Shown: positions 1-9,938 of the stretch, piece after piece
Numbering within the stretch: position 1 is the first letter of the stretch
How the letters are laid out: the number at the start of each line of letters is the position of its first letter
Source of the DNA: Mesonia ostreae
GTDB taxonomy: Bacteria > Bacteroidota > Bacteroidia > Flavobacteriales > Flavobacteriaceae
Direction: 5' to 3'
Assembly (NCBI RefSeq): GCF_031845265.1
Contig: NZ_JAVRBG010000005.1
Coordinates: forward strand, 157,088 to 221,087
DNA length: 64,000 nucleotides
Notes under the pieces: model-generated
What the model was told of the DNA's origin: nothing
What the model saw: only the letters and a program-made list of their open reading frames with translations
Database searches by the model: none
Position numbers and translations under genes: made by a program

Positions 1-2211
1 ACGCATATAGAAATCATCAGCGACTTTTACATTAAACACTTCATCGGGTTGCGGTCTAAAATACTTTACGGAAGCTTTTTTAGTTTCTGCGTCAAGCGTA
101 CCGATGTAAAAAGGAATCCAAGCTTGAAGCTGCGCATAATGACTTAACATTTTCTTCAAGGTAATATTGGCCTTGTTGGTTCCTTTTAATTCAGGTAAAA
201 TTTCTTTTAGTTTTGTATCTAGCTGTAGTACTCCTTTTTCTTTTAATTCCATGACTAGCGGCAAACTTGCCAATATCTTGGTTAAAGATGCCAAATCATA
301 AATAGTACTATCGCTTACAGGAATTTTATTTTCATAGGTGTGGTATCCAAAATTCTGTTGATAAATCACTTTTCCTTTTCTAGCTACCAATAACTGCAAT
401 CCAGGTGCCATTTTTTCGTCTATAACGCGTTGCGCTAATGCGCTTATCTTATTTAAATTAGCAGAATTTATTCCGACTGTTTCGGGTAAACCGTAGGACA
501 AACGTTTTAGTGGCTTAGTAATATATTTTGTTCCTTCAGGAAAATCATCTCCTACCGTCACTGGTAATCGACCTTCGGCTCCAATAGCTCCAAAAAGCAT
601 TTGCGCTACTTTCTCTTGCGCAATTTTGCTGTTTTGATATCCTAATACAATTCCCTCCAAATTGGTAGTCGTTTTTAAATCTAGAATAGAGTAAGGCCTA
701 GCGAATGAAGCGAGTACAGTGGTATTTAAACGAGAGATTTCGTACAACCAAACCATTTCTTTTTGCGTAAGCTTATAGGATTTCCAAGGATTATCATTAG
801 AAGTATGGTGACCAATAATTACGTAATTGTAATTTTTTAAAGTTCCCAATAACGAACCCAGATGTTCATCTTTAACGTGATCTATTTCGGTGTATCTTTG
901 AAGTTGATTAAAAAAATCGGCTCCATTGGCATCACCAAGATTTACATATGCAATTTTCTTAGATTTTAAATCTTTGATGGGCATAATTGCCTTATCATTC
1001 TTGATCACGGTGATTGCTTTCTCCATCACTTCTTCGTACAATACGTCATCGTGAATCGTATTTAATTCTTCTACCAAATATGCAGTTTCAACGGGTTGGT
1101 AATGGTTTAATCCTACCTTATATTTAGATTGTAAAATTTTCTTTACGGAAAATGCCAAACGTTCTTCTGTTATCGTGCCTTCTTGATATGCTGCGACAAG
1201 TTTATCATGCGCTTTAGGAATATCTTCTGAAATCAATAAAATATCATTTCCAGCAAGAAAGGCAGCTAAATCTATTTCTCCCCCTTCATCAAAATCTGCC
1301 ACTCCTCGCATATTTAAAGCATCGGTAAACACCAATCCTTTATACTGAAGGCTGTCTCGCAGAAGTTCTGTAATAATTTTTTTTGATAAAGAAGAAGGTA
1401 AATTATTTTTAGGTTCTAAAGCAGGTACATTTAGATGCCCTACCATAATACTAGAAACCCCTTCTTGAATCATTTTATAATAAGGATATAACTCCAGACT
1501 ATCTAGGCGCTTTTTAGTAAAATTGAGCGTAGGCAAGGCTTTATGAGAATCGGTATCTGTATCTCCATGGCCTGGGAAATGCTTGGCACTACTCAACACA
1601 TTTTCTTTGTGCATCCCTTTCATAAAAGCAAGCGCTTTTTGGGTTACACGTTGTTTATTTTCACCAAAAGAACGATTTCCAATAATGGGGTTTTCAGGAT
1701 TGATATTGATATCTACTACGGGTGCAAAATTAATATGAACTCCTAAGCGTTTAGAGTGTTTTGCTATTCGCTGGCCTACTCTTTCTATCAATTGATTGTC
1801 TTCTACAGCTCCTAAAGTCATGTTCCAAGGAAAAGCATAAGTAGAATCTAAGCGCATTGCCAATCCCCATTCTGCATCCATTCCTATAAGTAAAGGAACT
1901 TTAGAAAGCTCTTGAAACTCATTATTCATCTTAGCTTGTTGCAGAGGGCCTCCTTTAGAAAAAATTACTCCTCCTAGATGATAATCATCAATGAGTTTTT
2001 TAATTTTATCCGCGGCAGCGTCACCTTTGCTTGAAAAAATATCGACCATAAATAACTGACCCACTTTCTCTTCTAAACTCATATTTAGGTAAATACTATC
2101 TACCCATTTTTTTTGATTTGCAGCATCATCTGTCATCAACGGACTCACTTTTTGAGCGAATGTGCTGGGAATTACCACCAATATAAAAAGGATTTTAATT
2201 AAAGAATTCAT
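1..2211 (-). CDS. Glycoside hydrolase family 3 / serine hydrolase fusion, C-terminus cut by window edge
   Basis: The reading frame opens at an ATG at 2211 and runs off the left edge of the window. It begins with a signal peptide (MNSLIKILFILVVIPSTFA), so the product is probably periplasmic or at the cell surface. The GH3 domain carries KHFPGHGD near residue 207 and the aspartate-containing motif VFTDALNM near residue 295, which resembles NagZ-type beta-N-acetylhexosaminidases. After a GH3 C-terminal-like domain, a second catalytic domain of the class C beta-lactamase/penicillin-binding-protein family starts; its SxxK motif (SLTK) lies near residue 641. This GH3-plus-beta-lactamase architecture is known in Bacteroidota and is thought to act in cell-wall turnover. 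The substrate is inferred. About 730 residues are visible and the last part of the hydrolase domain is missing. Confidence 0.88.
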   Translation of the reverse strand, partial: MNSLIKILFILVVIPSTFAQKVSPLMTDDAANQKKWVDSIYLNMSLEEKVGQLFMVDIFSSKGDAAADKIKKLIDDYHLGGVIFSKGGPLQQAKMNNEFQELSKVPLLIGMDAEWGLAMRLDSTYAFPWNMTLGAVEDNQLIERVGQRIAKHSKRLGVHINFAPVVDININPENPIIGNRSFGENKQRVTQKALAFMKGMHKENVLSSAKHFPGHGDTDTDSHKALPTLNFTKKRLDSLELYPYYKMIQEGVSSIMVGHLNVPALEPKNNLPSSLSKKIITELLRDSLQYKGLVFTDALNMRGVADFDEGGEIDLAAFLAGNDILLISEDIPKAHDKLVAAYQEGTITEERLAFSVKKILQSKYKVGLNHYQPVETAYLVEELNTIHDDVLYEEVMEKAITVIKNDKAIMPIKDLKSKKIAYVNLGDANGADFFNQLQRYTEIDHVKDEHLGSLLGTLKNYNYVIIGHHTSNDNPWKSYKLTQKEMVWLYEISRLNTTVLASFARPYSILDLKTTTNLEGIVLGYQNSKIAQEKVAQMLFGAIGAEGRLPVTVGDDFPEGTKYITKPLKRLSYGLPETVGINSANLNKISALAQRVIDEKMAPGLQLLVARKGKVIYQQNFGYHTYENKIPVSDSTIYDLASLTKILASLPLVMELKEKGVLQLDTKLKEILPELKGTNKANITLKKMLSHYAQLQAWIPFYIGTLDAETKKASVKYFRPQPDEVFNVKVADDFYMR

Positions 2212-2266
2212 GGATGTGGCCGAATTAAAAACAGAAGATTACAGAAAAGAATATTCAAAAAGTATG

Positions 2267-2749
2267 CTACAAAAATCTCTTGTGCCAACTTTCTTCTATC
2301 GGAATCTCCCAATCGTGTAAATATTCCTCTTTCGTATTTACCAAGTTATTGAATACGATAGTTTTAGGAGAAACTGATCTGTTTTTAACAATCTTTTTAA
2401 AATCTATAAGTGTTTTATAAGCGATAAATTCACCTTGCTTAAAGGTCACATTCATTTTATCTAACAGGTCGACTTCGTATTTTTTCTCTAAATCCTGAAT
2501 AAAATGTACAGAAGCATCTATAGAACATCCTGAAGCTCCTTGAAGAGATTGGTCTAAACCAATTATGATAAACCGTCTGTATCTTATTTCAAAACCAGCT
2601 TTAAGATTTGAGCCGTGAGCTGCCCATTGAACAAGAAATTCAGCAACTTCTTGTTCCAATTCTTGAATTTCTTCTGGTGTAAAAGGTCTATTGGATTGGT
2701 AAATCCAAATTTTGGATTCTAAGGGTAATTCTTTAAAATCTACATGCAT
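2267..2749 (-). CDS. Conserved flavobacterial protein, often labelled 'ABC transporter ATPase' without good cause
   Basis: This 160-residue soluble protein begins MHVDFKELPLESKIWIYQS. I recognise the type as a conserved Bacteroidota protein that is often annotated as an ABC transporter ATPase. I see no Walker A, signature or Walker B motif, so that label is not supported here. There is no signal peptide or membrane segment. It lies 27 bases upstream of the iron-sulfur protein gene at 2777-3568 in transcription terms downstream of it, on the same strand, and may be the last gene of that operon. Its function is unknown. Confidence 0.75.
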   Translation of the reverse strand: MHVDFKELPLESKIWIYQSNRPFTPEEIQELEQEVAEFLVQWAAHGSNLKAGFEIRYRRFIIIGLDQSLQGASGCSIDASVHFIQDLEKKYEVDLLDKMNVTFKQGEFIAYKTLIDFKKIVKNRSVSPKTIVFNNLVNTKEEYLHDWEIPIEESWHKRFL

Positions 2750-2776
2750 ATCAAAACTACATCTTCAGTATTAAAC

Positions 2777-3568
2777 TTATAATTCATCTGCTTGCGCAAT
2801 CATTTCAGCAACATCCATAACTTCAATTTCTCCCTCTTTGTTTTTACTCTTAACACCATCTGTCATCATGGTATTACAAAAAGGGCAACCTGCCGCAATC
2901 ATATCTGGCTTGGTTTCCATCGCTTGCTCGGTACGCAATATATTTACATCTTTATTACCAGCTTCTGGCTCTTTAAACATTTGTCCACCTCCAGCGCCAC
3001 AACAAAGACCGTTTTTCTTACAATTTTTCATCTCCACCAATTCTACTTCTAACTTCCGAAGTAAATCTCTTGGCGCTTCATATTCATTATTTGCTCGTCC
3101 CAAATAACAAGGATCATGAAAAGTAATTCTCTTTCCCTTAAATTTTCCTCCCTCTACTTTCAATTTCCCTTCTTCTAAAAGAGACTTTAAAAATTGGGTA
3201 TGGTGCATGACTTTATAATTTCCGCCAAGCTCGGGATACTCGTTCTTAATCGTATTAAAACAATGCGGACAAGCGGTGACGATCTTCTCTATTTCATAGG
3301 CATTCATCACTTCTATGTTCTGTGCAGCTTGCATCTGAAATAAAAATTCATTTCCTGCTCTTTTTGCTGGATCTCCTGTACAACTTTCTTCGGTTCCTAA
3401 AACGGCAAAATCTACACCAGCATTTGTGAGTAGTTTTACTAAAGCTTTAGTTACTTTTTTTGCTCTATCGTCGAAGCTTCCCATACAACCTACCCAAAAT
3501 AAAACTTCCGGTTTTTTACCTTCTGCCATATATTCAGCCATTGTTGGCACTTTAATCGCCTCTTCCAT
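2777..3568 (-). CDS. CCG-domain iron-sulfur protein (heterodisulfide reductase subunit B-like)
   Basis: The 263-residue protein has cysteine-rich CCG-type motifs. One set includes HDPCYLGR and NGLCCGAGGG; others are CPHCFNTIKNEYPELGG and GCPFCNTMM, together with an early WVGCMGSFDD. In the HdrB/GlpC/LutA family such motifs bind an iron-sulfur cluster and take part in electron transfer. It lies 45 bases downstream of an HdrC/NarI-like membrane ferredoxin gene on the same strand, so the two very likely form one membrane-bound redox complex. The electron donor and acceptor cannot be told from the sequence. The annotated start is the ATG giving MEEAIKVPTMAEYMAEGKKP. Confidence 0.85.
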   Translation of the reverse strand: MEEAIKVPTMAEYMAEGKKPEVLFWVGCMGSFDDRAKKVTKALVKLLTNAGVDFAVLGTEESCTGDPAKRAGNEFLFQMQAAQNIEVMNAYEIEKIVTACPHCFNTIKNEYPELGGNYKVMHHTQFLKSLLEEGKLKVEGGKFKGKRITFHDPCYLGRANNEYEAPRDLLRKLEVELVEMKNCKKNGLCCGAGGGQMFKEPEAGNKDVNILRTEQAMETKPDMIAAGCPFCNTMMTDGVKSKNKEGEIEVMDVAEMIAQADEL

Positions 3569-3613
3569 AATCTGTATATCTTTTTCTCTTTTACTTAGAG
3601 TAATTCTTAAAAT

Positions 3614-4957
3614 TTATTTTTCTTCTGCCCAATTTAAACGATCCATTTGATTGTAAGGCCAAGGCGCACCATTGTTTTCTATATTACCCATAGCAATATT
3701 TAATTCGTTTGGGGCAGCACTTTCTTCCATCACCAAATATCTTCTCATTTCTACAATGATAGATAAAGGATCTATTCCTATGGGACAAGCCTCTACACAT
3801 GCATTACACGTAGTACAAGCCCAAAGTTCTTCTCTACTTATATAATCATCTAAAAGTTGTTTTCCGTCGTCTTTAAATTCTCCTTTATTCGTATCTATAT
3901 TGGCTCCTACTTCTTCCAAACGATCTCTCGTATCCATCATAATCTTACGCGGAGAAAGTTTTTTCCCGGTCTGATTTGCAGGACATTCAGAAGTACAGCG
4001 TCCACATTCGGTACACGTATACGAGTTAAGCAATTGTACCCAGTTTAAATCTTTAACGTCACTCGCACCAAATTTTTCTGGTTCTTCTGTTTCTTCGGAA
4101 GGATCTGGTGCTGCAAAAGGATCTGCATCTGGATCCATCATTAAATCCACTTCCTTTTTTACAGATTCCAAATTATCAAATTCTCCCTGCGGAGTTAATT
4201 TTGCGAAATATGTATTAGGGAATGCTAAAAGAATATGTAAGTGTTTTGAATAATATAAATAGTTTAGGAAGAATAATATTCCTAAAATATGCAACCACCA
4301 AGCAGCTCTTTCTACAATAATTAAAGAAGAAATACTTAGGCCATCAATTAGCGGAACTAAAAACTGACTCACGGGAAAAGAGCCTACAATGCCTGCTTCA
4401 TTAGCATAATGTTCTGCTCCTAAGGTTTGTAATTGAGAATCGGCTGCATTCATTAACAAAAATAAAGCCATCAAAATTAATTCAAAATACAAAATATTAT
4501 TGGCATCACTTTTAGGCCACCCTTTCATTTCATTCGCCCAAAATCGTTTTAATTTTAAAACATTTCTTCTGGTCCAGAAGAATATAATACCAATAAAAAC
4601 CAATAAAGCTAAGATTTCAAAAGAGCCAATAAGTAAATTATAAGTGGCACCTAAAAATGAAAATATTCTATGCGTTCCAAAAATACCATCAATAATAATT
4701 TCTAAAACTTCTATATTTATAATGACAAAACCTACATAAACTACAATATGTAAAAAACCTGCGATAGGTCTTTTCACCATTTTAGATTGCCCCAAAGCAA
4801 CTCTAGCCATATTGGCAAAGCGCTCATTAGGTTGGTCTTTTCTATCTATCTCTTTCCCTAAGCGTATATTTCTTACTAACTTCTTTACGTTTCTAGCAAA
4901 AAAGCCTAAACCAAAAAGTAAAGCGATAACAAATAAAACTTGTCCTAATAATGCCAT
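3614..4957 (-). CDS. Membrane-anchored 4Fe-4S protein (NarI-like and HdrC-like domains)
   Basis: The 447-residue protein has an N-terminal membrane part with about five hydrophobic segments (roughly residues 1-25, 75-95, 110-130, 155-175 and 215-240), resembling a NarI-like cytochrome b region. Its C-terminal half carries two 4Fe-4S motifs, CTECGRCTSECP and CTTCNACVEACP, as in HdrC-type ferredoxin domains. It is followed on the same strand by the CCG-domain HdrB-like gene at 2777-3568, its likely partner. The pair probably moves electrons between a cytoplasmic donor and the membrane quinone pool, but the substrate is not shown. It lies just downstream of the MCE gene (12-base gap). Confidence 0.85.
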   Translation of the reverse strand: MALLGQVLFVIALLFGLGFFARNVKKLVRNIRLGKEIDRKDQPNERFANMARVALGQSKMVKRPIAGFLHIVVYVGFVIINIEVLEIIIDGIFGTHRIFSFLGATYNLLIGSFEILALLVFIGIIFFWTRRNVLKLKRFWANEMKGWPKSDANNILYFELILMALFLLMNAADSQLQTLGAEHYANEAGIVGSFPVSQFLVPLIDGLSISSLIIVERAAWWLHILGILFFLNYLYYSKHLHILLAFPNTYFAKLTPQGEFDNLESVKKEVDLMMDPDADPFAAPDPSEETEEPEKFGASDVKDLNWVQLLNSYTCTECGRCTSECPANQTGKKLSPRKIMMDTRDRLEEVGANIDTNKGEFKDDGKQLLDDYISREELWACTTCNACVEACPIGIDPLSIIVEMRRYLVMEESAAPNELNIAMGNIENNGAPWPYNQMDRLNWAEEK

Positions 4958-4969
4958 AGTTGAATATAA

Positions 4970-5938
4970 TTATTTAAGAGAGTCTTTTGGTTCCTTGTAT
5001 TTACCTGCATTTTTTCCGAAGACAGAGAAATGAACATAACGTTTTGGATTAAGCTTTATGTCTTGCAGCAATTCTTCTAACTGCTTGGTCGCTCTGTCCA
5101 TATTGTCATAGACTTTATCATCTTTTAATAGTTTACCCGCAGTACCTTTTCCATCGTTTAAATCGTTGGATATTTTCTGAAAATCTGCAATGACACCTTC
5201 AAAATCAGCGACCATTTTATTCAAATCAATTTTAGCTATAGAATCAGAAAACTTATTAAAGTTACCAGATATCTCATCTAAATTGGTAAAAGTTCTATTT
5301 AATTTCTGTTCATTATTCCCAAGAATATTGTTCACATTTCCAAGAACATTATTGGCATTATCTGCTACTCCATTAAAAGACTCTACGGTAGTATTAAGAT
5401 TGGCAAACGTCTTTTTAAGATTGTCTCGCGTTTCTTTATCCAATACGTCATTAATCGCAAATAACAAGGAATCTGCACTTACAATCGCACTTTCTACTTT
5501 TTTCTGAAGCGGGGTTAGACGATCATTCACCAACTCTAAGAGACCTTCTTCTATATCACCCACCAAAGTATCTCCAGATTTTGCTCTATCTCCATTATAA
5601 TGGGGAATAATCGCCATGGTTTTTCCACCAATTAAGCTTCCCCCATAAATTCTAGCGACACTTTCTGTGGTAAATTCAAAATCATCTTCTATACTCATGG
5701 TTACTAAAACTCTTCCCTTTTTATTTAAAAAAGAGATATCAGTAACTGAACCCACTTTAATTCCGTTAATAGTTACGGCAGATGATTTAGCTAAACCTTC
5801 TACTTCATTATATGTAGCATAAAATGTTCTGTCGCTTTTAAGTAAGTTATTGCCTTTTAGAAAACTATATCCAAAAATTAATAATGCAATCGCTACTATA
5901 GCTAATAAAGCTGTTTTTACTTCTTTAGTAATCTTCAA
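4970..5938 (-). CDS. MlaD/MCE-family lipid-transport protein
   Basis: The 322-residue protein has one N-terminal membrane helix (about residues 8-25, TALLAIVAIALLIFGYSFL) followed by an MCE domain (about residues 36-115, including YNEVEGLAKSSAVTINGIKVG). The rest is a long helical region rich in Asn and Asp, probably coiled coil. MCE proteins form hexameric rings that carry phospholipids across the periplasm. No permease or ATPase partner is beside it here; in many Bacteroidota these lie elsewhere. It sits between the amidase gene and the HdrC-like gene on the same strand. A possible -7 box (TAAATTTG on the minus strand) lies at 5961-5968, without a clear -33 element. Confidence 0.87.
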   Translation of the reverse strand: MKITKEVKTALLAIVAIALLIFGYSFLKGNNLLKSDRTFYATYNEVEGLAKSSAVTINGIKVGSVTDISFLNKKGRVLVTMSIEDDFEFTTESVARIYGGSLIGGKTMAIIPHYNGDRAKSGDTLVGDIEEGLLELVNDRLTPLQKKVESAIVSADSLLFAINDVLDKETRDNLKKTFANLNTTVESFNGVADNANNVLGNVNNILGNNEQKLNRTFTNLDEISGNFNKFSDSIAKIDLNKMVADFEGVIADFQKISNDLNDGKGTAGKLLKDDKVYDNMDRATKQLEELLQDIKLNPKRYVHFSVFGKNAGKYKEPKDSLK

Positions 5939-5992
5939 ATGAATATGTTTTTTAGGTTAGCAAATTTAAGGATTAAATATAGAAAAGTCCAT

Positions 5993-7099
5993 CTATTTCT
6001 TCGGACTTTTTAACGCCTCATTAACGCTAATTTTCTTTCCCTCTTTAAAAGCAACCAAATAGCCGCTTTTATAGCCCTTCTCTTGAGCCTGTACAAGCAA
6101 ATCTTTTGCCTTTTTATAACTAGAAGTTTTTCCGTAGTAATACTTGTAAAACTTACCTTCTTTAGTTCGCTCTATATCTTTTAGCCCCTTAAAATTATAA
6201 GAGGCAGTTTCTATTGCCGTAGAACCAGCAGCGATTTGCACCTTAAATAAAACCCCATCATAGTTATCTCCATATTCTCTTTCTTCGATAGGTTTTGGAT
6301 CTAGTAGCGCTGGAGTTTCAGAAAAATGAAGATTAATGCTGTTTTTATAATCAACAATTCCCGTTTTTATAGAGTTGGCCACCTTATTTTTTGCTGCAGT
6401 AGAATTTAAATAAGTTCCTTCAGTTTTATTGGTAAGAAAACCTACTTCCGTAAGAACACTAGGCATATAAGTTTCTCTTAATACTAAAAGCCCTGCTTGC
6501 TTTACCCCTCTATCTTTTCTTTTTAAAGTATTTGTGTATTCTCTTTGAATAAAATCTGCCAATAAAATGCTTTGGTCCAAATATTCTTCTTGCATTAACG
6601 TCATACCTATATAAGAGGAAGGATCCTTAGGATCAAAACCATCATAAGTGACTTCATAATTTTCCTCTAGATAGATTACTGAGTTCTCTTTCATTGCTAT
6701 TTCCAGGTTAGCTTTATTGTTATGCAGTCCCAGTACAAATGTTTCAGTTCCGTGAGCGCTAGAACTACTGGCAGCATTACAATGTACAGACACAAATAAA
6801 TCAGCTTCTGCATCATTTGCTATATCGGCACGTTTATGAAGGGGAACAAAAACATCGGTTTTGCGTGTATAAATTACTTTAATGTCTTTGTTATCTTCTA
6901 AAAGCTTTCCTACTTGTAAAACAATATCTAATGCAATATGTTTCTCATAAAATCCGTTCCCACGATTTCCAGGATCTTTTCCTCCGTGTCCTGCATCTAA
7001 CACCACTACAAAAGGTTTGGGAGGGTTTTTTTCATTGGAATAACTTTGAATACCAAAGAAGAAACAAATTAAGAGAATATAAACACAGTTGTTTTTCAT
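5993..7099 (-). CDS. N-acetylmuramoyl-L-alanine amidase (AmiC-like) with SPOR-like tail
   Basis: The 368-residue secreted protein has a signal peptide (MKNNCVYILLICFFFGIQSYS). A zinc amidase_3 domain covers about residues 30-250, with VLDAGHGGKDPGNRG, the second metal ligand region FYEKHIALDI, SVHCNAA and the catalytic glutamate region SVLTEVGFLTN. The C-terminal part (about residues 280-360) has the FKVQIAAGST pattern of SPOR-like peptidoglycan-binding repeats. It cleaves peptide stems from glycan strands during cell-wall remodelling. It is divergent from the lptD-like gene at 7236. A second, much smaller amidase is encoded on the mobile element at 55226-55891. Confidence 0.9.
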   Translation of the reverse strand: MKNNCVYILLICFFFGIQSYSNEKNPPKPFVVVLDAGHGGKDPGNRGNGFYEKHIALDIVLQVGKLLEDNKDIKVIYTRKTDVFVPLHKRADIANDAEADLFVSVHCNAASSSSAHGTETFVLGLHNNKANLEIAMKENSVIYLEENYEVTYDGFDPKDPSSYIGMTLMQEEYLDQSILLADFIQREYTNTLKRKDRGVKQAGLLVLRETYMPSVLTEVGFLTNKTEGTYLNSTAAKNKVANSIKTGIVDYKNSINLHFSETPALLDPKPIEEREYGDNYDGVLFKVQIAAGSTAIETASYNFKGLKDIERTKEGKFYKYYYGKTSSYKKAKDLLVQAQEKGYKSGYLVAFKEGKKISVNEALKSPKK

Positions 7100-7179
7100 A
7101 ATGAGGGAGTTAGTTTTTTAAAATTAACACTTGGTTTTTAATTTTTAAAAATTCTACATATACCTTTAAAAAATATATG

Positions 7180-7187
7180 TAATTTTG
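7180..7187 (+). promoter_or_regulatory. Possible Bacteroidota -7 box upstream of lptD
   Basis: TAATTTTG matches the Bacteroidota sigma-A -7 consensus TAnnTTTG and lies 48 bases before the lptD start. No clear TTG element is found 17-23 bases upstream, so this is a weak call. Confidence 0.3.
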
Positions 7188-7235
7188 AACTTTCAAAAAG
7201 CAAGCCAAAATCACACAAAAATAGCACTCTAAGCA

Positions 7236-9935
7236 TTGCAAACAAACTTACTTTACATACTTTTCACGTGTTTTTTTGTGTTTCTAGGTTCTACAGCAAC
7301 TGTGGCCCAAGAAATTGACAGCATTACAAAAGTAAATATTCCTGCGGAAAGAGAAGCTGTTTTTTCCTTAAGTGATAGTCTTACCCCAAAACCGCCCACT
7401 TTAATGGACACCGTTAAGGTAGATACCATTAAACCCAAAGAGGATTCTTTTTTGACAGCAAACATTGTAGCCACCGCAAAAGACTATATGCGTTACGATC
7501 GTAAAAACGGAAAAGCTTATTTATATAACGAAGCTAAGATTGTATATGGAGATCTAGTTATTGAAGCCGGTCTAATTATTCTAGACAATAAAAAGAATGA
7601 AATATATGCGTACGGGATCAAAGATTCTACAGACACATACACGCAAAGTCCTGTTTTTACTCAAGCAGAAAGCGTAATACAACCAGATAGTATTCGGTTT
7701 AATACCGTGAGCAAAAAAGCATTGGTACACAATTCTAGAACCAAGCAAGGAGAATTTAATGTAATAGGAGAAACGACCAAACGCGAGAATGATTCAGTGT
7801 ATTTTATGAAGAATGTAAAATTTACTACTTCTAAGGATATTGAAAATCCCGATTATTACTTTTACGCACGAAAAATTAAACTGGTACCTGAACAAAAAAT
7901 CGTCACCGGCCTTGTGAATATGTATATCGCCGATGTTCCTACTCCCTTGGGTTTACCTTTCGGATATTTTCCCTTAACAGATGAAAGAGCATCGGGATTT
8001 ATTATTCCATCGTTTGGAGACAATCAAAATAGAGGTTACTTTTTGCAAAACGGAGGGTATTATTTTAATATTAGTGATTATGTAGATTTAGCCGTTTTAG
8101 GAGATTATTATACCAACGGAAGTTATGGTTTTCGCTTAGAGTCTAATTATGCAATGCGGTATCGCTACAACGGAAATGTAAGTTTCCGGTATGAGAAATT
8201 ATTAAATAGTGAACGCGGTTTCCCGGATTTCTCTGAAAGTACTATTTATAATTTACGTTGGAATCATACTCAGGATCAAAAAGCAAGTCCGTCGAGTAGA
8301 TTCCAAGCCTCAGTCAATTTTGGAAGTAGTAAATATTACCAAGAAACCATCAACCAAACCAATACAGGAAACTTTTTAAATAACAACTTAAGTTCTTCGG
8401 TCTCCTACTCCAAAACTTTTGATGGAAAACCTCAAGTAAATCTAAGTGCCGCCGTAACGCATAATCAAAATACGAATACGCAAGAGGTTAATATGACTTT
8501 GCCTACCGTGCAGGCGAGTATGGCTAGGATTTATCCTTTTGAACCTAAAAACGGAACCAAAAAAGGAATTTTTCAAAATATAAATTTTCAATATAACCTA
8601 AGAGGAGAAAATAGAATTAGAACCACAGATTCACTATTCTTTAAACCTCAAATGTTCAAGAATATGCAGTCGGGAATTCAACATACGGTTCCTGTGAGTA
8701 CTAATTTTAAACTCTTTAATTATTTTAGTGTTAGTGCCGGTACTTCTTTACAAGAAAATTGGGTTTTTAAAACCATAGATCGTTCGTATAATCAAAGTCT
8801 GCAAAAAGTAGTGACAGATACCGTAAATGGTTTTGATGCGTATAGAACCTATAACTTCTCTTCTAGTATAGGAACTACCATTTATGGATTATTCAAATTT
8901 AAAAAAGAAGGTAAAATACAAGCCATTAGACACGTGGTGCGACCTTCTTTGAGCTACAGTATTAATCCTGCGTTTAATGAATTTTATGATACCTATTTGG
9001 TTCCAGAAACTTCTGGTTTACCTGAAGAAATAGTAGAATACTCTAGGTTTGAAGGTGGTCTTTTTGGAGCTCCAGGAAATACCTACGGGAGCAATATAGG
9101 GTTTTCCCTTACCAACGATTTTGAAGCAAAAGTACGCTCTAAAGATACCACTGCCACCGAACCTATAAAGCGTAAATTACTAAGTAATTTATCTCTTTCT
9201 ACCTCTTACAATTTGGCAGCAGATTCTTTACAATTTCAGCCTGTGACGGTAAGAGGGGTTTTGCCAATTATAGAAAATAAGTTAGACATCAACTTTAATG
9301 GTGCGCTAGATCCTTATGCACTTAACAGTAATAATCAACGTATAGATACGTATAATATTAACAACGGCGGAAGTTTATTTAGACTTACCAGAGCCAACGT
9401 AAGTTTTGGGTACAGTCTTTCTAATAAAGATTTTGAAAGAGGCGAAAAAGATACCGATAAGCTGGACAATGAAACGTTTAGAAACGGAGGAAGACCAGAC
9501 GATTTGTTTGGTACATCTACCAGTTTAGATGGTCGGCTTTATGGAGAAGACGAAGAAAAGGAAGAAAAAGTTGTAGAAAACGAAACCCAAAGATATCGTT
9601 ATGCCATTCCTTGGAAAATTAGATTCGCCTACACGGCAACCTACAATAATTTAAGACGCGAAGATGAAATCTCCTCCCATTCTCTAATGTTTTCTGGAGA
9701 TGTAGAGCTTTCACCAAGATGGACTGTTGGTGCATCTTCTGGATTCGATTTTAAAAATCCCGGCTTTACCTTTACCCAACTCCGCTTTCAGCGCGATTTA
9801 GAAAGCTGGAGACTTTCTTTTAACTGGACTCCCTTCGGAAATCGAGAATCTTGGTATTTCTTTATTGGTATTAAAGCCAATGTGTTGAGCGATATCAAAT
9901 ACGATAAGAATAGAGAACGAGACAGAAATTTATAA
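7236..9935 (+). CDS. lptD: LPS-assembly outer-membrane protein LptD-like
   Basis: The 899-residue protein has a signal peptide (MQTNLLYILFTCFFVFLG, cleaved near TVAQ). An OstA/LptD jellyroll-like N-terminal region follows (about residues 80-250, e.g. RKNGKAYLYNEAKIVYGDLVIE). The rest is a long beta-barrel region with alternating aromatic residues and a final segment ending in a strand-like sequence. In Bacteroidota such proteins are taken as LptD, which places LPS in the outer leaflet. The start is an unusual TTG: an in-frame TAA at 7230-7232 blocks any earlier start, and this TTG gives a complete signal peptide. It is followed after 3 bases by ridA. Confidence 0.85.
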   Translation: MQTNLLYILFTCFFVFLGSTATVAQEIDSITKVNIPAEREAVFSLSDSLTPKPPTLMDTVKVDTIKPKEDSFLTANIVATAKDYMRYDRKNGKAYLYNEAKIVYGDLVIEAGLIILDNKKNEIYAYGIKDSTDTYTQSPVFTQAESVIQPDSIRFNTVSKKALVHNSRTKQGEFNVIGETTKRENDSVYFMKNVKFTTSKDIENPDYYFYARKIKLVPEQKIVTGLVNMYIADVPTPLGLPFGYFPLTDERASGFIIPSFGDNQNRGYFLQNGGYYFNISDYVDLAVLGDYYTNGSYGFRLESNYAMRYRYNGNVSFRYEKLLNSERGFPDFSESTIYNLRWNHTQDQKASPSSRFQASVNFGSSKYYQETINQTNTGNFLNNNLSSSVSYSKTFDGKPQVNLSAAVTHNQNTNTQEVNMTLPTVQASMARIYPFEPKNGTKKGIFQNINFQYNLRGENRIRTTDSLFFKPQMFKNMQSGIQHTVPVSTNFKLFNYFSVSAGTSLQENWVFKTIDRSYNQSLQKVVTDTVNGFDAYRTYNFSSSIGTTIYGLFKFKKEGKIQAIRHVVRPSLSYSINPAFNEFYDTYLVPETSGLPEEIVEYSRFEGGLFGAPGNTYGSNIGFSLTNDFEAKVRSKDTTATEPIKRKLLSNLSLSTSYNLAADSLQFQPVTVRGVLPIIENKLDINFNGALDPYALNSNNQRIDTYNINNGGSLFRLTRANVSFGYSLSNKDFERGEKDTDKLDNETFRNGGRPDDLFGTSTSLDGRLYGEDEEKEEKVVENETQRYRYAIPWKIRFAYTATYNNLRREDEISSHSLMFSGDVELSPRWTVGASSGFDFKNPGFTFTQLRFQRDLESWRLSFNWTPFGNRESWYFFIGIKANVLSDIKYDKNRERDRNL

Positions 9936-9938
9936 ACT

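Noticed and set aside
2267..2749. ABC transporter ATPase.
   Set aside because: No ATP-binding motifs are present in the 160 residues.
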